Assembly: GCF_001641695.1 (NCBI RefSeq)
Contig: NZ_LSEF01000098.1
Location: 40,789-80,312 of the forward strand
Reading direction: 5' to 3'
Length of the DNA: 39,524 bases
From: Bradyrhizobium neotropicale
GTDB lineage: Bacteria > Pseudomonadota > Alphaproteobacteria > Rhizobiales > Xanthobacteraceae
Every line of letters begins with the position of its first letter. The stretch's first letter is position 1. Positions 24,006 to 30,962 of this stretch are shown here, in pieces. The position numbers and the translations under genes are program-made. Under the pieces are notes generated by a model. The model was not told the DNA's origin, made no database searches, and saw only the letters and a list, made by a program, of their open reading frames with translations.

Positions 24006-25115
24006 TTATTTGTTTTCGAGCGCGCGGCGCTTGGCTTCGGCATCGATGGTGTTGGCGAGATCGGGATGCCGCGCCATCAGCACGCGGAAGTCGACGAGGT
24101 CGAGCACCAAAAGCCGCGACACTTTCGTGGTCGAGACACTGGCACCCCGCACATTGTTGCCGAGCAGCGCCATCTCGCCGAAGAAGGCGCCCTCGCCGAG
24201 CTGCACCTTCTTGCCGGGAAGGTCGACCTCGACCTCGCCGGCGGCGATGAAATACATGCAGTCGCCCTGCGCGCCCTTCCGGATGATCATGGTGCGCGCC
24301 GGCAGCTCCATGGTTCGCAGCATATGGGTGACGTCGGCGATCGCCGCGGGGCCAAGCGCTGCAAAGAACGGCACCTTGCTGACGGATTCCCAGGTCTTGA
24401 GGAAATTGTCGCGCCGGGTCTCGGCGGCAAAGCCGGTCGCCAGAATACCGGTCCAGAGTCCGAACACGCCGAGGCCGGAGATCATCACCAGCGCAGCCAC
24501 CATGCGGCCGAGCGGCGTCACCGGCACGACGTCGCCGTAGCCCGTGGTCGTCAGGGTCACCACCGCCCACCACAGCGCGGCCGGGACGCTGCCGAAGGTC
24601 TGCGGCTGCACGTCACGTTCCAGGAAATATTCGGCGACCGAGGCGAGGAACACCACCATCAGGAAGATCACGAGCACGCTGAGCAGCGGGCCCGATTCCA
24701 GCACCAGCACGCGGCGCAGCTGCCGCAGGCCGGGAATGCCCGGCACCACCTTCATGACCCAGAGCACGCTGAGCAGCCAGGCCGTCCTGAGCTCGACACC
24801 CAGCACCAGGGCGATCGGCACGGCCAGCGCTCCGATCGCATCGACCAGCCCCGCGGACGAGGACATATAGAGCGAAAGACGTCCTTGCCGCCTCATGTGG
24901 CGCAGCCGGACCACCCATTCGAAAACGAAGTAGAGGAGGCAGACCCACAAGAGGCCGTCGAGCCAGCGGTACGCGGCATCGTAGGCCGGGTTGACCGTTA
25001 GTAGCACCATCGCCCCGACGCCGACGATCACCGCCCCATAGGCCGCTTTGGTCATGTTGCGGCCGGCCGTGGCAGCCACGAACTGCGCCAGAACGGGGAT
25101 CAACGGCTTGGACAT
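24006..25115 (-). CDS. Cyclic-nucleotide-gated potassium channel (MlotiK1-like)
   Basis: A 369-residue inner-membrane channel with six predicted helices, a pore and a C-terminal cyclic-nucleotide-binding domain. The selectivity filter TTTGYGD is at 189-195, directly after LWWAVVTLT, a segment nearly identical to that of MlotiK1 of Mesorhizobium. The linker FGLWTGILATGFAAETRR and the phosphate-binding cassette GAFFGEMALLGNNVRGASV (309-327, with the key Arg at 323) match the same protein, which lacks voltage sensing and is gated by cAMP. The S4 region here (RQLRRVLVLE) has few charges, as in MlotiK1. The expected role is K+ flux in response to cAMP. It is followed 12 nt later by a crotonase. 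Confidence 0.94.
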   Translation of the reverse strand: MSKPLIPVLAQFVAATAGRNMTKAAYGAVIVGVGAMVLLTVNPAYDAAYRWLDGLLWVCLLYFVFEWVVRLRHMRRQGRLSLYMSSSAGLVDAIGALAVPIALVLGVELRTAWLLSVLWVMKVVPGIPGLRQLRRVLVLESGPLLSVLVIFLMVVFLASVAEYFLERDVQPQTFGSVPAALWWAVVTLTTTGYGDVVPVTPLGRMVAALVMISGLGVFGLWTGILATGFAAETRRDNFLKTWESVSKVPFFAALGPAAIADVTHMLRTMELPARTMIIRKGAQGDCMYFIAAGEVEVDLPGKKVQLGEGAFFGEMALLGNNVRGASVSTTKVSRLLVLDLVDFRVLMARHPDLANTIDAEAKRRALENK

Positions 25116-25290
25116 GCGGGAAGGCGGCCCGGGCTTTGGGTAGGTTTTCGAGGTCCCGGCTGGGACGTCGGCGCCAAAGTGCCTGTGCGGGCGGGGGCCG
25201 TCAACGACGGCAAATGGCGCGTAGGCGTGCCATTGCGCATATCAGGGCACAGGCACCCGGCGCAGCCATGGGATACGGCGGACTCCGCCG

Positions 25291-25509
25291 CTACTTGAAG
25301 TGCGGCGGCTCGTCGTAGCCGTGGCGGCTGCTGAAGAACAGCAGCACCATCAGGCCGATGCCGACGACCACCGAGAACCCTGCGCCCAGCGCCAGCGCCA
25401 CATAGCCTTCCGTCGGGATCGGGTCTCCCTCGATCGTCATCGCGGAATAGCCGAAATAGCCGACCGCTGCCAGCATTCCCAGAAGGAGGATGACGAGGAG
25501 TGTACGCAT
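25291..25509 (-). CDS. Small two-helix membrane protein
   Basis: A 72-residue protein with two hydrophobic helices: RTLLVILLLGMLAAVGYFGY at 2-21 and a second at about 36-58 (YVALALGAGFSVVVGIGLMVLLFF). A short polar loop IEGDPIPTEG joins them and the tail is SSRHGYDEPPHFK. The family is unknown to me. It may be a membrane stress peptide, or an accessory to neighbouring membrane genes, but no evidence links it. ATG 25509 is preceded by GGAGAACGCTGC. The 175 nt between this and the channel gene contain no recognisable gene. Confidence 0.7.
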   Translation of the reverse strand: MRTLLVILLLGMLAAVGYFGYSAMTIEGDPIPTEGYVALALGAGFSVVVGIGLMVLLFFSSRHGYDEPPHFK

Positions 25510-25623
25510 GCAGCGTTCTCCGGTTGTATCCGGGGCACCAACGACCGTGAATCGAGACGGTTCCCGGGTTCCGGCGGTTCACCCGAAATACCCTGCAGGG
25601 TTTCCGCGGCTGCGCCTGCGCGC

Positions 25624-27057
25624 TCAGGCGCTCTGCGCGGTCTTCACCACCACCACATTGCTGTCGTCGTGTGGAACGGGGTCGGCCTTCTCCACCTCGG
25701 CAGCATGGCGTTTCAGGTAGTCACGGCGCATGCCGATCTCGTCCCGGACGAATTCATAGCCGAGCTTGAACGTATCGAGGCCGTCGGTACTGATGGTGCC
25801 GTCTCTGAGTCCGATGACCGCGCCGCGCAGAATGCCCTCCAGCTCGTCCTGAAGACATTCGAGCTGATCCAGTGAATGGGCATGCTCGATGCGCTCGCCG
25901 ATATCGAGGATCGCGGTGGACAGCTTGCTGGCCTTTTCCGGCGCCACCCTGGTGATCTTGGTGTAGATCGCGGCGAAGATCGAGCCGATGATGCTGAGCG
26001 CGGCGGCGCCCAGATACATCATGTCGCTGTACTTATCCATGAACGACTTGGTGTCGTCGTTGATGTAGTCGGCCGCGCCCTGATGCGCCATCACGAAGGC
26101 GTCCTTCTCGGTCGAGGCCGGTTCGATCCTCGTGGCAAAGCCATTGTCGAGCCCGAGCGCGGACTTGTTCTCGTAGACGATACGCGCGAGGTCGCCGCCC
26201 GTGGTCAGGGACATCTTGGACTGCGCGACCAGGAGCCATTCGAGCCCGATCGTATCGAGGTCATCGTCCGGAATTTCAGGCGAGGCGGACAGCGTGCCGG
26301 CCGTCAGCGTCTCGTCGGAAATGCCGGGGAATTTGCGCGCCAGCGCCTTGGCTTCGTCGATCGCATTCAGTGTGAACCCGCCATGCTTGGCGACCTGCTC
26401 GTAGGCCTTGTCGCGCACCGCGCGGGATGCGTGGACAATGGCGATCACTGCGCTAAAGCCGCTGGACGGCGCGAACAGCTTGTCGAGCGTCGCGCCCTGC
26501 GGAGCCATCTGGATCTTCGCGGCGTCCGGACCGTCGGGGATGTCGAGGATGCTGCGCACGAAGGCGAGCGAGGACTCGTTCTCGGCGACAACGGCGACCT
26601 TTTTCTTCTTCAGCTCGGCGAGCGATTTGATCTTCTTGTTGCCGGGGCCGAGCAGCAGCACGAGATCGTGCTCCAGGATCGCCAGCGTGCGTGCCCGTGG
26701 CGGCACTTTGGCGTCGGTGCGCAGGATGGCGAGATCGGCCTGCCGGCGGTCGAACTGTGCGAGCGCCCTGGCATTGTCAGGGTTGTTGACGATCTTGATC
26801 CGGAAGCGCGAGGCGTTGTTCTTCAGAAGCGCGGCGAGCTTGGTCGCAAACAGTGCCTCGTCGCTGTTGGGGGCGCCGACGGCAAAGGTCAGCGTCTCTG
26901 AATTGTGCAACAAGGCCCGGCCGGCCCAGACGGTGACAAACGACAGAAGCAGGGTCAGCACGACGTACAGAAGGACCTGCTGCTGATTGGTCTTGATCAC
27001 CTTGCGGCGCAGGGTCCGTCGCGGCTCGGTCGGTGCCGTCGGGCCTTCAGTACTCAT
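25624..27057 (-). CDS. Membrane-anchored TAXI-family solute-binding protein
   Basis: A 477-residue protein with a TAXI (TRAP-associated extracytoplasmic immunogenic) domain. A membrane helix at about 28-50 is not a cleaved signal, since about 20 charged residues precede it. The domain spans about 55-340 (LTFAVGAPNSDEALFATKLAALL...). A second helix lies at about 347-368 (MYLGAAALSIIGSIFAAIYTKI), followed by a cytoplasmic tail of about 109 residues with coiled-coil character (SLDQLECLQDELEG). TAXI proteins normally work with a fused TRAP permease; none is nearby. The second helix and long tail suggest a membrane-tethered sensor or scaffold rather than a mobile binding protein. ATG 27057 starts MSTEGPTAPTEPRRT. 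Confidence 0.85.
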   Translation of the reverse strand: MSTEGPTAPTEPRRTLRRKVIKTNQQQVLLYVVLTLLLSFVTVWAGRALLHNSETLTFAVGAPNSDEALFATKLAALLKNNASRFRIKIVNNPDNARALAQFDRRQADLAILRTDAKVPPRARTLAILEHDLVLLLGPGNKKIKSLAELKKKKVAVVAENESSLAFVRSILDIPDGPDAAKIQMAPQGATLDKLFAPSSGFSAVIAIVHASRAVRDKAYEQVAKHGGFTLNAIDEAKALARKFPGISDETLTAGTLSASPEIPDDDLDTIGLEWLLVAQSKMSLTTGGDLARIVYENKSALGLDNGFATRIEPASTEKDAFVMAHQGAADYINDDTKSFMDKYSDMMYLGAAALSIIGSIFAAIYTKITRVAPEKASKLSTAILDIGERIEHAHSLDQLECLQDELEGILRGAVIGLRDGTISTDGLDTFKLGYEFVRDEIGMRRDYLKRHAAEVEKADPVPHDDSNVVVVKTAQSA

Positions 27058-27215
27058 GGCAGCACTCTGGCCTTATGCGGGATGGCGGGCGGCGGCGGAT
27101 CTGCCGGCCGCGCGCGCCTGAAATTTCGTACACGCCTGAAAAAAAGAACGATATTCTCTATCTGGGGATGATAGCGCTCCGGCCCGAGAATGCAAATTTC
27201 GAGCCGAAGGTAACC
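27058..27215. other. Intergenic stretch with no recognisable gene
   Basis: Between the TAXI gene and the small ORF below. It includes an A-rich run near 27137-27145 (on the plus strand) and a patch of lower GC. Nothing else was recognised. Confidence 0.4.
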
Positions 27216-27425
27216 TTACTTGGACCGTCCGCGGCGATTGGTCGTCCTATCGCCGTTCGGCCACAGTTGGTGATTTTCGAGTTCCCCCGGATGCATTCCG
27301 CCGCGGGAGATGTCATAAATGACCGATCCCGGGGATTTGGCCGGACCCAAGAAGAAGTTGCGCTGAACGCTCCATTTTTTGCTTCCCACGTCAATGAGGG
27401 CGCCAGCTTTGTCGTTTCCACCCAT
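27216..27425 (-). CDS. Possible small hypothetical protein
   Basis: A 69-residue frame, MGGNDKAGALIDVG at the start, with an aromatic-and-Gly-rich middle (SVQRNFFLGPAKSPGSVIYD, then ISRGGMHPGELENHQLWP) and a basic tail (RTTNRRGRSK). Amino acid composition and codon mix look more like a real gene than the usual shadow frames in this window, but I do not recognise the family and the ribosome binding site is weak. Its ATG shares two bases with the divergent DUF3307 start at 27424 (CATG), an unusual start-to-start arrangement. It may be an artefact; moderate support only. Confidence 0.35.
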   Translation of the reverse strand: MGGNDKAGALIDVGSKKWSVQRNFFLGPAKSPGSVIYDISRGGMHPGELENHQLWPNGDRTTNRRGRSK

Positions 27426-27810
27426 GTCATCGGCGATTCCGGTTGAAGCGCTCATTGGCTGGATGTTGCTGCTGACCTTCAAGCACATCATGGCCGATTT
27501 CGTCCTGCAAACCGCCTGGATGGCGCACGGCAAGGACCAGAAGCACGGCTGGGGTCTGCCGCTGCTCGTGCATTGCCTGATTCACCTTGCGGTTGCGCTG
27601 CCGCTGATCCTGATCGTGGCGCCGCGCTTCTGGTTCGTGGCCCTGATCGACTTCGGGATTCACATCATCGTCGACCGCGCCAAGGGTCTCGTCTCGGCCA
27701 ATCTCCATGTCAACCAGGAGCATCCCTGGTTCTGGACCTTGATCGGTGTCGACCAGGCGCTGCACCATCTCACCGGCTTCGGTCTCTCCATCTTCATGGC
27801 CGCCAACTGA
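27424..27810 (+). CDS. DUF3307 membrane protein
   Basis: A 128-residue membrane protein with about four hydrophobic helices. It shows FKHIMADFVLQTAWMAHGK near residues 17-35, then HCLIHLAVALPLILIVAP and HIIVDRAKG, a pattern of His and Asp residues facing the membrane that is typical of DUF3307. Function is unknown. ATG 27424 is chosen over the upstream ATG at 27379 because it gives a hydrophobic N-terminus and the 5' part upstream shows no conservation to my eye. The 300 nt downstream hold only a palindromic element. Confidence 0.85.
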   Translation: MSSAIPVEALIGWMLLLTFKHIMADFVLQTAWMAHGKDQKHGWGLPLLVHCLIHLAVALPLILIVAPRFWFVALIDFGIHIIVDRAKGLVSANLHVNQEHPWFWTLIGVDQALHHLTGFGLSIFMAAN

Positions 27811-27873
27811 AGCTGGCTGCCTGCCGATGGGCAGGGCGATTGCGGGTGCGTGGTGCGCTGAAGTTTCCACAGC

Positions 27874-27956
27874 GTCATGCCCGGCTTGTCCCGGCCAACC
27901 ACGTCTTACCGCACGGCACAAAGAACGTGGATGCCCGGGACAAGCCCGGGCATGAC
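27874..27956. repeat. Intergenic palindromic element (family A-like)
   Basis: Outer arms GTCATGCCCGGCTTGTCCCG and CGGGACAAGCCCGGGCATGAC-type right arm (one base longer), with inner CCACGT / ACGTGG. It starts 63 nt after the DUF3307 stop. The rest of 27811-28110 shows nothing recognisable. Confidence 0.8.
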
Positions 27957-28110
27957 GACTGCTGCAGATCCGCATATGCGATCGGATACCCGATGGGGGC
28001 CGGACCGATTCGCGGCGTGGGCGCAAGGACCCCGGGTGACTACCGGTCAGTGTGGTTAACCTTTCATTAGAGAATTGCGCGGCATCTTCCGCACACGAGG
28101 GAGAACTGCA

Positions 28111-28509
28111 ATGTTTTCAAGCCGCGATACCTTTGAAAGCGATTTCTGCCCGGTCCGCGACGAACTCCTTGGCGAGATGTATCGCGCCAATGAGAGCGGC
28201 CTGCCGAGGCTGGTTGAGAGTGTTTCCCCTGACGTCCGCGCCAGGCTGGCGCTGTTCTGCTATCGCCGCAGCCATTTGCATTCGCTGGCGGTCGCGATCG
28301 CAGCGAGCTGCAGCGAGCGCGACCTGATCGAGAGCGGTGGCCGCGTCGGCTCGACGCTCTACGCGCTGTCGCGCGAACGCTCGGCCAAATCGACGCCGTC
28401 TCTGTCCGGCGGCCGCAAGCCGATCACGCTGTCAACCAAGCCGCTCTCGGTGCTTGCGCCGCTAGAGGATGAGTTCGACGACGAGATCAGCGAAGCCGTG
28501 CCGGCTTAA
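28111..28509 (+). CDS. Hypothetical protein, Bradyrhizobium-type
   Basis: A 132-residue soluble protein: an acidic-helical N-terminal half (FSSRDTFESDFCPVRDELLGEMYRA, ARLALFCYRRSHLHSLAVAIAASC) and a low-complexity C-terminus ending in an acidic patch (LEDEFDDEISEAVPA). I do not recognise a family; the Cys residues are scattered and suggest no metal site. GAGGGAGAA lies 6-14 nt before ATG 28111. Its TAA shares the palindromic TTAA with the TAA of the convergent YkgJ-like gene, a 4-nt overlap of the 3' ends. Confidence 0.75.
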   Translation: MFSSRDTFESDFCPVRDELLGEMYRANESGLPRLVESVSPDVRARLALFCYRRSHLHSLAVAIAASCSERDLIESGGRVGSTLYALSRERSAKSTPSLSGGRKPITLSTKPLSVLAPLEDEFDDEISEAVPA

Positions 28510-28835
28510 GCTACCACGATCGCCGGCAGTCCGAATTTGCGCCGCGCCATCGCGCATTCGGCATCACCCGGCATGCAGGTGCGGCACACTTCCGGCCGCG
28601 CCTGGTAGATGCCACAAGCTGTCGTCTTCCCGATTTCCCCTTGCAACGCTGCGCAGCGATCGCCCTCGCAGCGCATGCCGGATTGCCGGTCGTTGACGAG
28701 CTTCTCCGGAATCAGCGCGAGCTCCTCGTCGCTCTCGATCGAGAAACGCGGCCAATTCGCCGAATAGCCGCAGCAGGCGCCGCACGCCTGGCAGCAGCTC
28801 GACAGATCGGTGGTGGACATCTCATCGATCGCCAT
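28506..28835 (-). CDS. YkgJ-family zinc/iron-chelating cysteine-cluster protein
   Basis: A 109-residue protein with a dense N-terminal Cys cluster (SSCCQACGACCGYSANWPRFSI) and further Cys in MRCEGDRCAAL, TACGIYQARPEVCRTCMPGDAEC, the YkgJ pattern. The family is thought to bind an Fe-S cluster or zinc; role unknown. ATG 28835 overlaps the stop of the upstream WYL regulator (TGATG), so translation is coupled; an alternative ATG at 28820 would break the coupling. The last base of its stop falls in the TTAA shared with the convergent hypothetical gene. Confidence 0.88.
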   Translation of the reverse strand: MAIDEMSTTDLSSCCQACGACCGYSANWPRFSIESDEELALIPEKLVNDRQSGMRCEGDRCAALQGEIGKTTACGIYQARPEVCRTCMPGDAECAMARRKFGLPAIVVA

Positions 28836-29533
28836 CACGTGTCCTTCGGCGGACCCCAGACCAGGCTCTGCCGCCATTTCGCCCGCAGCACGTCGCGCCG
28901 CTCCGGATATCTTTCGTCGAGATAGGTTGCCTCCACCACGCGGTCGGTGCGGAAGCTGCGGAAGTCGCTGCGCAGCTCGCACCAGGCTGCAAGCAGGCGG
29001 ACGGCTTCGAGATAGCCGACCGCGATCGGCCAGATCATGCGCTCGCTCGGGCGGCCCTGCTCGTCGCGATAGCGCAGCATGATCTTCTTGCCCTCATGGA
29101 TCTGGGTACGCGTGCGCACCATGTCCATCCGGTCGGGCTCCCTGTTCCAGCTCGGCCGCGCGCGGCTCGCCGGCTCGAGCACGAAGGGGCGCAGGCGTTC
29201 GGGCACGGTGTCGGCGATCTTGGCCATCAGGTCTTCGGCCGCGCGCGCGAGCGCCGTGTCGGCGTGGCCCGCGACCCATTGCGCGCCCAGCACCGCCGCC
29301 TCGATCTCGTCCGGCGTCAGCATCAAAGGCGGAAGGTCGAAGCCCTTTTCCAGGATGTAGCCCATGCCGGCCTCGCCGCGGATCGGCACACGCTGGCCGA
29401 TCAGCGTGGCGATGTCGCGATAGACGGTGCGCTTCGATGTCTCGAGCTCGGCCGCGATCGCGTCGGCCGTGAGCGGTTTACGGCTGCGCCTCAGCACCTG
29501 GATGATCTGAAACAGCCGGTCGGCACGTCTCAT
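28835..29533 (-). CDS. WYL-domain transcriptional regulator (second copy)
   Basis: A 232-residue regulator shorter than the one at 21021-22022. The YafY-type HTH lies at 1-55 (MRRADRLFQIIQVLRRSRKPLTADAIAAELETSKRTVYRDI in parts), and the WYL domain in KIMLRYRDEQGRPSERMIWPIAVGYLEAVRLLAAWCELRSDFRSFRTDRV. Its stop overlaps the YkgJ-like start, and it is divergent from a short ORF and a GST-like gene with an operator-like palindrome at 29583-29604. The setting repeats that of the other WYL regulator, with a GST and a small partner, which suggests related control logic. Confidence 0.92.
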   Translation of the reverse strand: MRRADRLFQIIQVLRRSRKPLTADAIAAELETSKRTVYRDIATLIGQRVPIRGEAGMGYILEKGFDLPPLMLTPDEIEAAVLGAQWVAGHADTALARAAEDLMAKIADTVPERLRPFVLEPASRARPSWNREPDRMDMVRTRTQIHEGKKIMLRYRDEQGRPSERMIWPIAVGYLEAVRLLAAWCELRSDFRSFRTDRVVEATYLDERYPERRDVLRAKWRQSLVWGPPKDT

Positions 29534-29582
29534 GACAATTCTCTTTCCCTGATCGCAGGCGGCTCAAAAAACGGCGCGCTGA

Positions 29583-29604
29583 TGCTGACAGGATGTTGGC
29601 AGCA
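29583..29604. promoter_or_regulatory. Candidate WYL operator (second module)
   Basis: TGCTGACA and TGGCAGCA form an inverted repeat with one mismatch around a 6-nt centre (GGATGT). The TGACA core and adjoining GGATGT also occur in the first WYL operator. It lies 50 bp from the regulator start and 48 bp before the short ORF. Confidence 0.6.
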
Positions 29605-29651
29605 GGGGAGTTCTATACCGGGACAACGCTTCGACTGAAGAGGATTTGTCC

Positions 29652-29927
29652 ATGATCATTCGCACCCAATTCGGCACGGCCGTCCCGCTCTGGCGGGTGC
29701 AGGCTTCGCTGCACGCCTTGCTGCATACCTGGGCGTTCGGCCGTCTCGCGTCTCTCGATCTCATGTTCGTCGACTTCCGCCTCGCGCTGGCGAGCCTTGT
29801 GACCCGCTCGCTGGTCCAGGTCGCGGACACCCTGGTCCGCCACCTCATGGGCCAGGCCTGGCGAGGGGCTCGTTTCGCCAAGGATATCACGGCTGCTGCC
29901 ACCATGGTGGCAGCAGCCGGACGCTAG
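29652..29927 (+). CDS. Hypothetical protein under WYL control
   Basis: A 91-residue protein beginning MIIRTQFGTAVPLWRVQASLHA, rich in Ala, Leu and Arg, with amphipathic helices and a Gly/Arg-rich tail; perhaps membrane-peripheral. No family recognised. The start is ATG 29652, just after GAGGATTTG; a TTG at 29646 is possible. It is 36 nt upstream of the GST-like gene and the likely first gene of the operon controlled by the divergent WYL regulator. Confidence 0.55.
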   Translation: MIIRTQFGTAVPLWRVQASLHALLHTWAFGRLASLDLMFVDFRLALASLVTRSLVQVADTLVRHLMGQAWRGARFAKDITAAATMVAAAGR

Positions 29928-29963
29928 GTTCCAATGCATCTTTCGAGGATCAGGAGAGCAGAC

Positions 29964-30692
29964 ATGATCACCCTCTACGGCTTCGGTGTCGGATTCGGCC
30001 TGCCGGAAATCAGCCCCTTCGTCACGAAGACCGAGGTGCAGCTCAAGATGGCGGAACTGCCCTATCGGAAGGAGCGGGCCATGCCGCCCGCGTCGCCCAA
30101 GGGGCAGTTGCCCTTCATCGACGATGACGGCGAGGCGGTGGCCGATTCCACCTTCATCCGCGCCCATATCGAACGCCGCTACGGGTTCGACTTCGACGCC
30201 GGCCTCTCCTTGCAGCAACGCGCGCAGGCCTGGGCCTTCGAGCGGATGATCGAGCATCACGTCTACTGGGCGCTGGTCGGCGCGCGCTGGGTCGATCCGG
30301 TTAATTTCGCCAAGGGGCCTGCGCATTTCTTCGACGGCGCGCCAGAGCACAACCGCGAGAAGCTGCGCGAGGATGCGCAATTCCGCGTCGCCGAAAACTA
30401 TCTGCTCTCCGGCCTTGGCCGCCACGCGCCGGATGACGATGTCGATCTCGCCGTGCGCTCGCTGTTTGCGCTCTCGGTGCAACTCGGCGACAAGTCCTAT
30501 CTGATGGGCGAGAAGCCCTGCGGCGTCGATGCGTCCGCGTTCGGCGTGCTCGCGGGAATCCTGACCCCGTTCTTCGACTCCAAGCTGCGCGGGCGGGCCG
30601 AGGAGTTTCCGAACCTCACCGCCTATGTCGACCGGATGATGGGACGGTATTACCCGGAGTTCGCCTGGACCAGGCTTGCGCAGGCCGCTTAG
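29964..30692 (+). CDS. GST-like protein of the metaxin/Faxc group
   Basis: A 242-residue protein with a thioredoxin-like N-terminal domain (ITLYGFGVGFGLPEISPFVTKTEVQLKMAELPY, then PKGQLPFIDDDGEAVADSTFIRAHIERRYG) and a helical C-terminal domain with LMGEKPCGVDASAFGVLAGI. The pattern of TKTE and PKGQLPFI is that of metaxin / failed-axon-connections-like GSTs; catalytic glutathione use is unproven. AGGAGA precedes ATG 29964. It forms the second GST under a WYL regulator within 8 kb. A family C element follows 28 nt after the stop. Confidence 0.85.
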   Translation: MITLYGFGVGFGLPEISPFVTKTEVQLKMAELPYRKERAMPPASPKGQLPFIDDDGEAVADSTFIRAHIERRYGFDFDAGLSLQQRAQAWAFERMIEHHVYWALVGARWVDPVNFAKGPAHFFDGAPEHNREKLREDAQFRVAENYLLSGLGRHAPDDDVDLAVRSLFALSVQLGDKSYLMGEKPCGVDASAFGVLAGILTPFFDSKLRGRAEEFPNLTAYVDRMMGRYYPEFAWTRLAQAA

Positions 30693-30720
30693 TACGCGGG
30701 CCTTTCCGCGGGCACGCTGC

Positions 30721-30867
30721 ACCTCTCCCGCTTGCGGCGGAGGTCGACGCGCTCGCAGAGCGCGGCGGGTGGGGGCTCTCTCCACTCGGGGAATTTCTCG
30801 GTAAACCTCAGGCATCCCGACGCGGATACACCCCCACCCCAGGCCTCCCCCGCAAGCGGGAGAGGGA
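30721..30867. repeat. Intergenic palindromic element, family C
   Basis: Outer CCTCTCCCGCTTGCGG and CCGCAAGCGGGAGAGG-type right arm (one extra base), with inner GTGGGGGCT / ACCCCCACCCC. It lies 28 nt after the GST-like stop and just before the terminator of module B. Confidence 0.8.
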
Positions 30868-30903
30868 GCGCAGTGAAATTCGGGCCGCAGCCACGATCAC
30901 CGG

Positions 30904-30938
30904 CAAAAAGAAAAGAGCCGGCCCGCGGGGCCGGCTCT
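30904..30938 (-). terminator. Intrinsic terminator of the module B operon
   Basis: On the minus strand, AGAGCCGGCCC and GGGCCGGCTCT pair around CGC, followed by TTTCTTTTT. Stem of 11 bp with no mismatch. It lies 24 nt past the stop of the binding-protein gene. Confidence 0.9.
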
Positions 30939-30962
30939 GACTGTCTCGAAACTGACGCTGTG

